Shown: positions 38,315-47,200, numbered from the stretch's first letter. The stretch is 64,000 nt of DNA from Specibacter cremeus (GCF_003946885.1 NZ_RWKQ01000009.1:3856-67855), one strand, 5' to 3'. Numbers and translations: made by a program. Notes: a model not told the origin generated them from the letters alone.

Positions 38315-38323
38315 GGGGACCCC

Positions 38324-39475
38324 ATGACCGACTACCCGGACATTGCCGGACCCGTCGCGGCCGGGACCCCGCCGCTGGCCGGTTTCCGGATCGGCGTGAC
38401 CGCGCACCGGCGGGCCTCCGACCTGATCGAGGCGCTGGAGCGGCGCGGCGCCGAGGTGCTGCATGCACCGGCACTGAGGATCGCCCCGGTGGCCGATGAC
38501 AACGCCCTGTTGGAGGACACCCGCCGGGTGATCGCCACCCGGCCGAACATCGTCATGGTCACGACCGCCTACGGCATGCGCCGCTGGTGCGAGGCAGCCG
38601 ACGCGGCCGGCCTGGGCGAGGACCTGCTGGAGGTGCTGGAGCGGGCCCGGATCTTCGTGCGCGGGCCCAAGGCGCGTGGCGCGGTGCGTGCGGCCGGGCT
38701 GTCCGACGCCGGCATCAGCAGCGACGAGACGACGGCGACGTTGACGAACCTGGTCATCGCCGCCGGCGTGCGCGGCCACACGACGGCCGTGCAGGTGCAC
38801 GGGTACACGGACGTCACCCAGCTCGACCGGCTGCGTGCCGCGGGCGCCGAGGTGCTGACCGTGACCCCCTACCGGTGGGTGAGCGCGCAGGAGGACGACC
38901 GGCTGCCGCAGCTCATCGACGCCGTGTGCCGGCGGGAGCTGGACGTGCTGACGTTCACCAGTGCCCCGGCCGTGGACGCCATGTTGAGCACGGCGGCCGA
39001 GGCCGGCCGGCGGGACGAGTTCCTGGCCGCCCTGGGCGCCGGGGCCGGTGACGGGCCGGCCGTGGCGACCGCCGTCGTCGGACCCGTGACGGGGGCCCCG
39101 CTGCTGGCGGCCGGCGTCACGCCGCTGGTGCCGGCGCGGTTCCGGATGGGTGCGCTGATCCGGCTGGTGTGCGAGCACCTGGAGGCGACGGCAGTGGCGC
39201 GGCTGCAGACCCGCGACGGGCTCGTGGAGGTGCGCGGCCGGGCCGTGCGGATCGACGGCAACGCCGTACCGCTGGCCCCGGCGCCGCTGGCCTTGTTGCG
39301 CGAGCTCATGGCGGCGGACGGCGCCGTGCTGTCCCGCGAGGCATTGTGTTCCGGGCTGGGGCTGGGCGAGTCCGACAACGCGCTGCACATGGCCGTCAGC
39401 CGGCTGCGCGCCGCCCTGCCCGACCCCGGCCTCGTCGAAACGGTGGTCAAGCGCGGCTACCGGCTGCGGATCTGA
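38324..39475 (+). CDS. nnaR: HemD-like (uroporphyrinogen-III synthase) protein fused to an OmpR-type winged helix, NnaR-like
   Basis: 383 residues. Residues about 15-275 follow the uroporphyrinogen-III synthase fold (IGVTAHRRASDLIEALERRGAEV, TTAYGMRRW, LTFTSAPAVDAML). Residues about 290-383 are an OmpR/PhoB-type DNA-binding domain (LALLRELMAADGAVLSREAL ... VETVVKRGYRLRI). This architecture is that of NnaR, described in Streptomyces and mycobacteria as a GlnR co-activator of nitrate/nitrite assimilation. Its place behind nirB-cobA fits. It may have lost or kept synthase activity; a second hemD elsewhere in the genome would favour a regulatory role. Confidence 0.85.
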   Translation: MTDYPDIAGPVAAGTPPLAGFRIGVTAHRRASDLIEALERRGAEVLHAPALRIAPVADDNALLEDTRRVIATRPNIVMVTTAYGMRRWCEAADAAGLGEDLLEVLERARIFVRGPKARGAVRAAGLSDAGISSDETTATLTNLVIAAGVRGHTTAVQVHGYTDVTQLDRLRAAGAEVLTVTPYRWVSAQEDDRLPQLIDAVCRRELDVLTFTSAPAVDAMLSTAAEAGRRDEFLAALGAGAGDGPAVATAVVGPVTGAPLLAAGVTPLVPARFRMGALIRLVCEHLEATAVARLQTRDGLVEVRGRAVRIDGNAVPLAPAPLALLRELMAADGAVLSREALCSGLGLGESDNALHMAVSRLRAALPDPGLVETVVKRGYRLRI

Positions 39476-39480
39476 GATCC

Positions 39481-39540
39481 GGCGGTCGAGCCCGTCGGTG
39501 ATTGAGCCCGTCGAAATCGGGTCTCGATGCTCAATCACCG
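39481..39540. repeat. dispersed repeat hairpin overlapping the LysR stop codon
   Basis: A partial copy (39481-39496) precedes a copy at 39497-39518 and an imperfect inverted copy ending 39539. The outer 11 nt of each arm (GGTGATTGAGC and GCTCAATCACC) pair perfectly. The LysR gene stop codon (39531-39533) and its last two codons lie within the right arm. It is the shared 3' region of two convergent genes and may terminate both. Confidence 0.88.
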
Positions 39541-40451
39541 AGACGGTAGCGCGGCGCCCCGAACGACTGCGCCACGTTGACGAGGTCCCCGGCGGGTCCG
39601 TGCAGCACCCTGCCGCCGGTCCACACGGCCCGCATGCGCCGGGTCAGGTCAAGCCCGGAGACGGGCACCTCCACGAGCTCCCCGGCGGCGAGCGCGGGCC
39701 CGACGGCCAGGTCGCTGAGCACGGCCGCGCCGGCGCCGGACGCGACGGCGATCCGCACGGCCGCATTCGAGGTCAGCTCCAATACCGGCGGCACGGGGTC
39801 GAGGCCGCGCAGGGCCGTATCCAGCGTGACCCGCGTGCCGGAGCCCGGCTCACGGACCACAAGGGGCGCAGCGGCCAGCTCCGAAGGCGTCAACGCCCGG
39901 CCCAGCCCCGCCCACGGATGCCCCGGCGCCACGACCACCACGAGCCGGTCGACGGCGACGTCGAGCCGGTGGAACCCGGCCGGCACGTCGGGCGATTCGA
40001 CGAAGCCGACGTCGACGGCGCCGCGGGACAATCGTTCGAACACGACCGTGGAGTTCTCCACCTCCAGCGCCACCCGCACGTCCGGCGATTCACGGCGCAG
40101 CGCCGCCAGCCACCCGGGCATGAGGTAGTCGCCCACCGTCAGGCTGGCCGCCACCGCCACGTGCCGGCCCTGCTCGGGCCCGAGCTCGCGCGCGGCCAGC
40201 AGCAACCCGCGGGCCGCCTCGAGCGTGGCGCGGGCATGGCCGACGACGACCTCGCCCTCGGCCGTGAGCCGGGACCCGGCGGGGCGGCGGTCGAGCAGCC
40301 GCACGCCCAGGTCGTGTTCGAGCCGGTTCATCAGGCGCGTGGCATTGGGCTGGGCCATGCCGAGGGCCCGGGCCGCCGCACCCAGGCTGCCGCGTTCGGT
40401 GACGGCGACGAGCAGTTCCAGTACGCCCAGTTCGGGCCACGGCGTGGTCAT
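39531..40451 (-). CDS. LysR family transcriptional regulator
   Basis: 306 residues. The N-terminal winged HTH is LELLVAVTERGSLGAAARALGMAQPNATRLMNRLE (about 10-44), with a periplasmic-binding-protein-like effector domain after it (GDYLMPGWLAALRRESPDV, VVVREPGSGTR). It is divergent from a YeiH-type exporter, a common LysR-YeiH pairing, so it likely controls that gene. The ATG at 40451 overlaps a small inverted repeat (40450-40465). The final codons Gly-Asp-stop are made of the palindromic repeat at 39497-39539. Confidence 0.9.
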   Translation of the reverse strand: MTTPWPELGVLELLVAVTERGSLGAAARALGMAQPNATRLMNRLEHDLGVRLLDRRPAGSRLTAEGEVVVGHARATLEAARGLLLAARELGPEQGRHVAVAASLTVGDYLMPGWLAALRRESPDVRVALEVENSTVVFERLSRGAVDVGFVESPDVPAGFHRLDVAVDRLVVVVAPGHPWAGLGRALTPSELAAAPLVVREPGSGTRVTLDTALRGLDPVPPVLELTSNAAVRIAVASGAGAAVLSDLAVGPALAAGELVEVPVSGLDLTRRMRAVWTGGRVLHGPAGDLVNVAQSFGAPRYRLGD

Positions 40452-40465
40452 ATCAAAAACGATAT
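40450..40465. promoter_or_regulatory. inverted repeat ATATC-AAAAAC-GATAT at the LysR start
   Basis: A perfect 5-6-5 inverted repeat in an otherwise GC-rich gap. It overlaps the LysR start codon and lies 58 nt before the YeiH start. LysR proteins commonly bind such A/T-rich dyads between divergent genes, so it is a candidate autoregulatory site. TATATC on the minus strand may also be a -10 element. Confidence 0.45.
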
Positions 40466-40522
40466 ACCCCGTTGCGCAAGTGCCGGCTACCGGCGCCGGC
40501 GCACCCGCGAAACGATGGATCC

Positions 40523-41629
40523 ATGACACCAGACATCGCGACAGTCCAGACCCCGGCCACCCGCACGCCCTCCCGTGTCGCGACGTACCGGGCGTCCGCC
40601 CGGGGCTTCATCTCCTCGTGGGGCCCGACCCGGGTGAGGTCGCTGGCGCCAGGACTCGCGGTGTGCGCGTTGGCCGCGGCCGCCTCGTTGACCGTCGGTG
40701 CCGTCTGGCCGGGCACGAGCACCATGCTCGTCGCCATCGTCATCGGCGCCCTGCTGCGCAACCTCGTCCCGCTGCCGGCCGCCCTGGCGCCCGGATTCAA
40801 CTACGCGGCCAAGACCCTGCTGCGCGCCGGCGTCGTGCTCCTGGGCTTCCAGTTGCTGCCGGCCGACGTGCTGGGACTGGGGCCGGGCATGATCGCCGTC
40901 GTCGTCGCCATCGTGGGGCTGGGCATCTCCGGCACGCTGTTGATGGGTCGCTGGCTGGGGCTCAGCCCCACCCAGCGGCTGCTGATCGCCTGCGGGTTCT
41001 CCATCTGCGGCGCGGCCGCCGTGGCCGCCGTCGACGGGGTGATCGAGACGAAGGACCGCCGTGAGGTGCTGACCGCCGTCGCCCTCGTGGTCATCTTCGG
41101 CACGGCCATGATCCCGCTGTTGCCGGCGGCCGCGGCGGCGCTGGGCCTGTCCTCGCACACGTCCGGGCTGTGGGCCGGCGGCGCTATCCACGAGGTCGCC
41201 CAGGTCGTCGCGGCCGGCGGCACCATCGGCGGCGCCGCCCTCGGCGTGGCCGTGATCGTGAAACTGGCCAGGGTGCTCATGCTGGCCCCCGTCATGACGA
41301 TCGTGAGCCTGCAGCAGCGCCGCGCCCTGCGCCTGGCGGACGGCGGGCGGACCAACAGCACCTCGCGCCGGCCGCCCATCATGCCGTTGTTCGTGTTCTC
41401 ATTCATCCTGATGATGACCCTGCGCGCCACAGGCTGGCTGCCGGCCGGCGCCCTGGACTGGGCCAAGACCGGGGAGGGCGCGCTGCTGGCCGCCGCCATG
41501 TTCGCGCTGGGCACCGGCGTGCACGTGAAGTCACTGCTGGCGGTCGGCGTCCGGCCCTTCATCCTGGCCGCCGGCGCCACCATCCTGGTGGCCGGGATCG
41601 CCCTGGCCGGGGTGCTCCTCGCGGGCTGA
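40523..41629 (+). CDS. YeiH/YadS-like family putative sulfate exporter
   Basis: 368 residues with about 10 hydrophobic helices of the YeiH family (annotated as putative sulfate exporters; substrate not firmly known). Conserved family stretches are [39 protein letters not shown], and [14 protein letters not shown]. It is divergent from a LysR regulator, the usual neighbour. The ATG at 40523 begins [11 protein letters not shown]; the frame upstream overlaps the control region. It is followed by deoC after 49 nt, probably as an independent gene. Confidence 0.85.
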   Translation: MTPDIATVQTPATRTPSRVATYRASARGFISSWGPTRVRSLAPGLAVCALAAAASLTVGAVWPGTSTMLVAIVIGALLRNLVPLPAALAPGFNYAAKTLLRAGVVLLGFQLLPADVLGLGPGMIAVVVAIVGLGISGTLLMGRWLGLSPTQRLLIACGFSICGAAAVAAVDGVIETKDRREVLTAVALVVIFGTAMIPLLPAAAAALGLSSHTSGLWAGGAIHEVAQVVAAGGTIGGAALGVAVIVKLARVLMLAPVMTIVSLQQRRALRLADGGRTNSTSRRPPIMPLFVFSFILMMTLRATGWLPAGALDWAKTGEGALLAAAMFALGTGVHVKSLLAVGVRPFILAAGATILVAGIALAGVLLAG

Positions 41630-41678
41630 GCGCGCTGTGGCACGATTGGGCGTAAGACTCCTACCGGAAGGCCGCACC

Positions 41679-42386
41679 ATGACCTCTCACACCGATTCCC
41701 GGGACGCCGGCACCACCCCCGACCTGGCCCGCTACATCGACCACACGCTGCTGGCGCCCGAAGCCAGCGAGGCGGACATCCTGCGCCTGTGCGCCGAGGC
41801 CGCCGAGCACCACTTCAAGTCCGTGTGCGTGAACCCCGTGTGGGTGCGCACGGCGCACCGGGCCCTGAGGGGCACCGGCGTGCTCACCTGCACGGTGGTC
41901 GGGTTCCCGCTCGGGGCCACCAACACGGATGTGAAGGTGTTCGAGGCCCGCAGCGCCACCATGGACGGCGCCGACGAGGTCGACATGGTCATCAACATCG
42001 CCGCCGCCCGGGCGCTGGACAACGAGACGCTCGTGGAGGACATCTCCGCCGTCGCCGACGTCGTCCACGGCGCCGACTCGCTGCTGAAGGTCATCATCGA
42101 GACGTCCCTGCTCAGCGACGACGAAAAGGTCTTCGCCTGCCAGGCCGCCGTCGAGGCCGGCGCAGACTTCGTCAAGACGTCCACCGGTTTCAACGGGGGT
42201 GGGGCGACGACGGCCGACGTCGCCCTCATGCGCCGCACCGTCGGGCCGGACGTCGGGGTGAAGGCCTCCGGCGGGGTGCGCAGCCGCGAGGACGCGCTGG
42301 CCATGATCGACGCCGGCGCCACCCGCATCGGCGCCAGTTCCGGCATCGCCATCGTCACCGGCGGCACGGGCGCCTCCGCCTACTGA
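41679..42386 (+). CDS. deoC: deoxyribose-phosphate aldolase
   Basis: 235 residues. It cleaves 2-deoxyribose-5-phosphate to acetaldehyde and glyceraldehyde-3-phosphate. The family motifs include YIDHTLL near the start, the Schiff-base Lys in FVKTSTGF (about residue 165) and the second catalytic Lys in VKASGGVR (about 194). Start ATG 41679 follows GGAAGG. The acetaldehyde product could feed exaC in the same window, though they are 31 kb apart. No pentose kinase or regulator adjoins it. Confidence 0.94.
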   Translation: MTSHTDSRDAGTTPDLARYIDHTLLAPEASEADILRLCAEAAEHHFKSVCVNPVWVRTAHRALRGTGVLTCTVVGFPLGATNTDVKVFEARSATMDGADEVDMVINIAAARALDNETLVEDISAVADVVHGADSLLKVIIETSLLSDDEKVFACQAAVEAGADFVKTSTGFNGGGATTADVALMRRTVGPDVGVKASGGVRSREDALAMIDAGATRIGASSGIAIVTGGTGASAY

Positions 42387-42470
42387 TCCATACTAAGATC
42401 GAAGGCGATACCAGCGCGCCGGACCCCGGTGCATTCGTCGTGAGTCCCCGGTACGGGGCGAGGAGGAACC

Positions 42471-42683
42471 ATGTCCGACATCGGATACCAGCGTGAGCAC
42501 AACCTGGGCCAGACCGTCATCCTGTTCATCATCTTCTTGGCCCTGTTCCTGGGCGGCATCTTCGCGTTCAGCTTCTGGTCGCTGTTGAACGTGTGGCCGG
42601 GTGTCATCGGCATCGGCCTGTGCTTCCTGTCGCTGGTCATCCCGATGACCTGGATGGGCCGCTCAGACTCCGCCGGGGAGTAA
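42471..42683 (+). CDS. small membrane protein, two helices
   Basis: 70 residues. Two hydrophobic helices (about 15-35 and 42-60) are separated by SLLNVWP, with a charged C-terminal tail (RSDSAGE). A strong ribosome-binding site (GAGGAGG) precedes the ATG. I do not recognise a characterised family. It is separated by 84 nt from deoC and ends before the repeat cluster at 42698-42830. Confidence 0.75.
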   Translation: MSDIGYQREHNLGQTVILFIIFLALFLGGIFAFSFWSLLNVWPGVIGIGLCFLSLVIPMTWMGRSDSAGE

Positions 42684-42697
42684 CCGGCACCGGCCCC

Positions 42698-42830
42698 GGT
42701 GATTGAGCCCGTCGAAATCACCAGGTCTCGACAGGCTCGACCCCCGGCCCCGGTCTCGCTCCCCAGCCGCTCCCACTGCTCGCAAGCTCGCAGCGGGTCC
42801 CTCGCGGCCGTGGGCCCAGGCTCGACCACC
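42698..42830. repeat. dispersed repeat cluster with inverted extended element
   Basis: A short copy (42698-42719), an inverted short copy (42724-42745), and an inverted extended element (42752-42830) whose middle contains CTCGCAAGCTCG. It fills the gap between the small membrane protein gene and the mfd stop codon (42835-42837), only 4 nt away, so it lies at the 3' ends of both genes. Confidence 0.9.
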
Positions 42831-42834
42831 GGCG

Positions 42835-45800
42835 TCAGGCGGGCACCGGAGAAACGTCGAAGATGGCCTCCAGCACGCCGCCGGCCCACGTAAGCACCGC
42901 GGCGTCGGCCAGGTCGCGCCCGCCCACGCGGGCCGTCTTCGGCTTGGGCACCAGCACCGCGTTCAGCGCCGGCTTCACCATGGCGCCCGGGTACATCCGG
43001 TTCAGCCGCATGACCTTGGACTCGGGCAGGTCGGCGGGGGCGAACTTGATGAAGTTGCCTTGCATGGCCACGTCGGTCAGCCCGGCCGCCCGGGCCCGCA
43101 CCTTGAACCGGGCCACCGCCAGCAGGTTCTCCACGGCGGCCGGCGGCTCCCCGTAGCGGTCCACGAGCTCGTCCCGGATCTCGTCGATCGCGGTGTCCGT
43201 GACCGCGGCGGCCAGCTTCCGGTAGGCTTCCAGCCGCAACCGCTCCCCCGGCACGTAGTCGTGCGGCAGGTGCGCGTTGACCGGCAGCTCGATCTTCATC
43301 TCGGCGGCCCGTTCCTCGCCGTCGCCGCGGTATTCGGCCACGGCCTCGCCCACCAGCCGGATGTACAGGTCGAACCCGACGCCCTGGATGTGCCCCGACT
43401 GTTCCCCGCCGAGCAGGTTGCCGGCGCCGCGGATCTCCAGATCCTTCATGGCCAGCTGCATGCCGGCGCCCAGCTCATTGTGGGCGGCCACGGCCTTCAG
43501 CCGCTCCAGCGCCACCTCGCCCAGCGGCTTCTCGGCCGGGTACAGGAAGTATGCGTACGCCCGTTCCCGGCCGCGGCCCACGCGCCCGCGCAGCTGGTGC
43601 AGCTGGGACAGCCCGTAGTTGTTGGCCCGGTCAACGATCAGCGTGTTGGCGTTGGAGATGTCCAGGCCGGTCTCGATGATGGTGGTGCACACGAGCACGT
43701 CGAAGCGCCGCTCCCAGAAATCGACGATCATCTGCTCCAGCCGGGACTCGCTCATCTGGCCATGGGCGACGGCGATGCGCGCCTCCGGGACGAGCTTGGC
43801 GATGTCGGCGGCCGTCCGCTCGATGGTGGACACCCGGTTGTGCACGAAGAACACCTGGCCCTCGCGCATGAGCTCGCGCCGGATGGCCGCCGTGACCTGC
43901 TTGTCCGTGTAGGCGCCGACATAGGTGAGGACGGGGTGGCGTTCCTCGGGAGGGGTGGCCAGCGTGGACGTCTCGCGGATGCCCGTCATGGACATCTCGA
44001 GCGTGCGCGGGATCGGCGTGGCGCTCATGGCCAGCACGTCGACGTTGGTGCGCATCTTCTTCAGCGCCTCCTTGTGCTCGACGCCGAAACGCTGCTCCTC
44101 ATCCACGATGACCAGGCCCAGGTCCTTGAACCGCACGTCCGTGGACAGCAGCCGGTGGGTGCCGATGACGACATCGACGGAACCGGTGCGCACGCCCTCC
44201 ATGGTGTCCTTCGCCTCCTTGCCGCTCTGGAACCGGGAGAGCGCCTTGACCCGGATGGGGAAGCCGGAGAATCGTTCGTTGAACGTCTCGAAGTGCTGCT
44301 GGGCCAGCAGCGTGGTGGGCACCAGCACGGCGACCTGCTTGCCGTCCTGCACGGCCTTGAACGCGGCGCGCACGGCGATCTCGGTCTTGCCGTAACCGAC
44401 GTCGCCGGAGATCAGCCGATCCATGGGGACCTCCTTCTCCATGTCCGCCTTGACCTCGTTGATGGCGGTGAGCTGGTCGGGCGTCTCGACGTACGGGAAC
44501 GCCTCCTCCAGCTCGCGCTGCCAGGGCGTGTCCGGGCCGAACGCGTGCCCCCGGCTGGCCATGCGCGCCGAGTACAGCCGGATCAGTTCCCCGGCGATCT
44601 CCTTGACGGCCTTGCGCGCCTTGTTCTTCGTGTTCGACCAGTCGGAGCCGCCCATCTTCGACAGCGCCGGCGCGTCACCGCCCACATAGGCGGTGATCTG
44701 GTCCAGCTGGTCGGTGGGCACGAACAGCCGGTCGCCGGGCGCGCCGCGCTTCGACGGCGCGTATTCGAGCACCAGGTACTCGCGCAGGCCCGTGGTCGAG
44801 CCGCCCCCGGTGGCCGAGCCTGTTGAGACCTTGCGCGCGATCAGCTCGACGAACTTGCCGATGCCGTGCTGTTCGTGCACCACGAAGTCGCCGGCGTGCA
44901 ACTGGAGGGGGTCGACGGCGTTGCGCCGTTTCGAGGGCAGCTTGCGCATGTCGCGGGTCGAGGCGGCGGAGGCCCGGCCGAGCAGATCCGCCTCGGTGAG
45001 CAGGCCCAGCTTGAGCCCGTCGAGCACGAATCCGCGGCCTGCGTCGGCCGTCGTCACCTCGATCAGCCCCGGCGTGGGCGGGTCCTGGAGACTGCCGACG
45101 CGGGCGGCAGGGATGTCGGCGTCGTGGAACAGCTCGGCCAGCCGTTGGGCTGGGCCGGGCCCCTCGGTGGCGACGACGATCCGCCACTGGTCCCGCACGC
45201 GGGAGCCGATGAACTCAAGCATCTCCGCGACGTCGCCCTGGTAGCCGCGGGGTTCGCGGGCGGGCAGGTTGATCACGTCGACGTCGGGCAGTTCCGCGTC
45301 CTGGGTCAGCGAGGTGATGGACCACCAGCCAACCCCGTGGGCCAGCGCCGCGCCGCGCGTGTCCGCCAACGATGTGAAGCTGGCGGCGTCCAGGTCGACG
45401 CCGAGTGTCGCCAGGTCGAGCGGGGCGGCGCCGCCGTCGGATGCCGTCGACCAGGCGGCCTCGAGGAACTCGTCGTTCGTGGCCTCCAGGTCGTGGGCGC
45501 GGGAGCGCACCTTCTCCGGTTCCAGCACGACGGCGATCGACCCGGCCGGGAACAGCGAGGCAAGCGGCACCATGGCGTCCACGAGTGCGGGGGCGAGCGA
45601 TTCCATGCCCTCCACGGCGATGCCGCCGGCGATCTTCTCCAGCATGCCGGCCGCGGCGGGCATGGCGTCCTTGAGCTTCGCGGCCCGGCCCATGACCGAC
45701 GGCGTGATGAGGATTTCCCGGCACGGCGGGGCGTACAGCTCGGTCGGGCCGGTGGTCGAGCCTCCGGCGGTCGAGCTTGTCGAGACCCCGGTGGTCGAGA

Positions 45801-46488
45801 CCAGCGAACGCTGGTCCGCCACGGCGAACCAGCGCATGGACTCCACCTCGTCGCCGAAGAACTCGATGCGCACCGGATGGTTGTCGGTGGGCGCGAACAC
45901 GTCCAGGATGCCGCCGCGCACGGCGAACTCGCCGCGCCGGGTGACCATGTCGACGCGCGTGTACGCGGCGTCCGCGAGCCGCCGCACGACGTCGTCGAAC
46001 GGCGCCTCGTCGCCCACACGCAGCCGGACCGGGACGAGCTCGCCCAGGCCGGCCACGACGGGCTGGACCACCGCGCGCACGGGTGCGACGACGACGCGAA
46101 GGTGCGTGCCGCCGTCGTGCTCGGGGTGTGCCAGCCGGCGCAGCACGGCGAGCCGGCGGCCCACCGTGTCGGAGCGCGGCGACAGGCGCTCGTGCGGCAG
46201 CGTCTCCCAGCTGGGGAACTCGGCGACGGCCTCCGCGGGCAGGTAAGCGCGCAGCGCGGCGACCGTGTCCTCCGCCTCCCGGCCCGTCGCGGTGACGGCG
46301 AGCACGACGCCGTCATCCGTTGCGGCCAGCCCGTCGGCGATCTCGGCGAGCAGGGCCGCGCGCAGACCGGCCGGGGCGCCGAATTGCAGGTCGTCGCAGC
46401 GATCCGCGGGCGCGAGCGCGGCCTGGCGGCGGACGCGGGCGAACACCGGATCCTCGGACAGGGCGGTGCGCAGGCCGTGAAGACTCAT
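42835..46488 (-). CDS. mfd: transcription-repair coupling factor Mfd
   Basis: 1217 residues. Mfd removes RNA polymerase stalled at lesions and recruits UvrA. In order: UvrB-like N-terminal module, the polymerase-interacting (CarD-like) domain beginning FVVHEQHGIGKFVEL near residue 536, the translocase motor with Walker A GDVGYGKTE (about 690) and DEEQRFG, then the C-terminal TRCF domain. Two Ser/Thr/Gly-rich insertions, at about residues 229-247 and 553-567, are in-frame copies of the dispersed repeat; relatives have short loops there. The ATG at 46488 has AAGGAG 10 nt upstream. A hairpin with a T-rich tail lies about 75 nt before the start. Confidence 0.95.
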   Translation of the reverse strand: MSLHGLRTALSEDPVFARVRRQAALAPADRCDDLQFGAPAGLRAALLAEIADGLAATDDGVVLAVTATGREAEDTVAALRAYLPAEAVAEFPSWETLPHERLSPRSDTVGRRLAVLRRLAHPEHDGGTHLRVVVAPVRAVVQPVVAGLGELVPVRLRVGDEAPFDDVVRRLADAAYTRVDMVTRRGEFAVRGGILDVFAPTDNHPVRIEFFGDEVESMRWFAVADQRSLVSTTGVSTSSTAGGSTTGPTELYAPPCREILITPSVMGRAAKLKDAMPAAAGMLEKIAGGIAVEGMESLAPALVDAMVPLASLFPAGSIAVVLEPEKVRSRAHDLEATNDEFLEAAWSTASDGGAAPLDLATLGVDLDAASFTSLADTRGAALAHGVGWWSITSLTQDAELPDVDVINLPAREPRGYQGDVAEMLEFIGSRVRDQWRIVVATEGPGPAQRLAELFHDADIPAARVGSLQDPPTPGLIEVTTADAGRGFVLDGLKLGLLTEADLLGRASAASTRDMRKLPSKRRNAVDPLQLHAGDFVVHEQHGIGKFVELIARKVSTGSATGGGSTTGLREYLVLEYAPSKRGAPGDRLFVPTDQLDQITAYVGGDAPALSKMGGSDWSNTKNKARKAVKEIAGELIRLYSARMASRGHAFGPDTPWQRELEEAFPYVETPDQLTAINEVKADMEKEVPMDRLISGDVGYGKTEIAVRAAFKAVQDGKQVAVLVPTTLLAQQHFETFNERFSGFPIRVKALSRFQSGKEAKDTMEGVRTGSVDVVIGTHRLLSTDVRFKDLGLVIVDEEQRFGVEHKEALKKMRTNVDVLAMSATPIPRTLEMSMTGIRETSTLATPPEERHPVLTYVGAYTDKQVTAAIRRELMREGQVFFVHNRVSTIERTAADIAKLVPEARIAVAHGQMSESRLEQMIVDFWERRFDVLVCTTIIETGLDISNANTLIVDRANNYGLSQLHQLRGRVGRGRERAYAYFLYPAEKPLGEVALERLKAVAAHNELGAGMQLAMKDLEIRGAGNLLGGEQSGHIQGVGFDLYIRLVGEAVAEYRGDGEERAAEMKIELPVNAHLPHDYVPGERLRLEAYRKLAAAVTDTAIDEIRDELVDRYGEPPAAVENLLAVARFKVRARAAGLTDVAMQGNFIKFAPADLPESKVMRLNRMYPGAMVKPALNAVLVPKPKTARVGGRDLADAAVLTWAGGVLEAIFDVSPVPA
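44789..44830. repeat. dispersed repeat inserted in frame in mfd (RNA polymerase-interacting domain)
   Basis: The plus strand shows GTGGTCGAGCC ... GCCGAGCCTGTTGAGACC, a degenerate two-part copy of the element. On the mfd strand it encodes STGSATGGGSTTG in a loop of the CarD-like domain, between FVELIARKV and REYLVLEYA. Its 42 nt is a multiple of three, so the frame is kept. Confidence 0.85.
45749..45802. repeat. dispersed repeat inserted in frame in mfd (UvrB-like module)
   Basis: The plus strand reads GGTGGTCGAGCC, then GCGGTCGAGCTTGTCGAGACC with a further half copy. On the mfd strand it encodes STTGVSTSSTAGGSTTG following FAVADQRSLV and ahead of PTELYAPP. Its 54 nt is a multiple of three. 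Confidence 0.88.
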
Positions 46489-46563
46489 TGACGCTTGACT
46501 CCTTACATTGAACGACGCGCCCATGACCGCACTGGTTTGAACGACACTGGTTGGCACGGGGAC

Positions 46564-46597
46564 AGCACAAAAGCCCGGAATTCGCGCGAATCCCGGG
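46564..46597 (-). terminator. hairpin with T-rich tail upstream of mfd
   Basis: CCCGGAATTCG and CGAATCCCGGG (46574-46597) form a near-perfect stem. Read on the minus strand it is followed by CTTTTGT, the form of a rho-independent terminator. It lies between the mfd start (46488) and the divergent DUF2505 gene (46691), so it would stop leftward transcripts before mfd, either as an attenuator or as the end of a short RNA. Function is inferred. Confidence 0.5.
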
Positions 46598-46690
46598 ACG
46601 GGACCAGCTTACTCCGCCGACTCGCTGGGGCATCACCACCAGCCCGTCACGGTATCGTAGAGTGCTGTCCCACAACTTTTCGGAGGAACC

Positions 46691-47194
46691 ATGGCGCTGA
46701 GCGCATCGACCATCCTGCCCGCCGACGTCCAGCGTGTCACGGACGTTTTCACGAACCAGGAATTCATCGCCCACACGTCCTTCACGGTCGGTGGCGAACT
46801 GAAGTCGTTCGAGATCAGCGGGCCGACCACGGGGGCGTTCACCACGAAGACTGTCCGCACGCTGCCGACCGACCGCATGCCGGACATCGCCCGCAAGGTG
46901 GTCGGCGCCACGCTGACCGTGACCCAGCTGGAGGAGTGGAACGCCCCGGAGGCCGACGGGTCCCGCACGGCGGCCGTGAAGCTGTCCGTGGCCGGCGCCC
47001 CGCTGGATGTGACGGCCACGCAGCGGCTCGTGGCCAACGGCGCGTCCACAACGGTGGAGCTGACCGGCGAGGTCAAGTCGTCCATCCCGTTCCTGGGCGG
47101 CAAGATCGCCAACGCGGCCGAACCGGTCGTCGGCAAGGCGCTGAACATCCAGGCCTCGCTCGCGCAGGCGTGGCTCGAGTCCCACCCGGCCTAG
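46691..47194 (+). CDS. DUF2505 domain-containing protein
   Basis: 167 residues matching the actinobacterial DUF2505 family (SRPBCC/START-like fold expected): an N-terminal VTDVFTNQEFIAHTSFTVGG, an Arg/Thr central strand, and a C-terminal amphipathic helix with PVVGKALNIQASLAQAWL. It is probably cytosolic and may bind a lipid-like ligand; no enzymatic residues can be named. GGAGGAACC precedes the ATG. It is divergent from mfd and followed by the tandem repeat at 47201. Confidence 0.85.
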   Translation: MALSASTILPADVQRVTDVFTNQEFIAHTSFTVGGELKSFEISGPTTGAFTTKTVRTLPTDRMPDIARKVVGATLTVTQLEEWNAPEADGSRTAAVKLSVAGAPLDVTATQRLVANGASTTVELTGEVKSSIPFLGGKIANAAEPVVGKALNIQASLAQAWLESHPA

Positions 47195-47200
47195 CCCCGC

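Noticed and set aside
46598-46690. A possible tRNA on the minus strand upstream of the hairpin before mfd
   Set aside because: No acceptor stem or anticodon arm can be formed and the stem sequence does not match the T-arm pattern.
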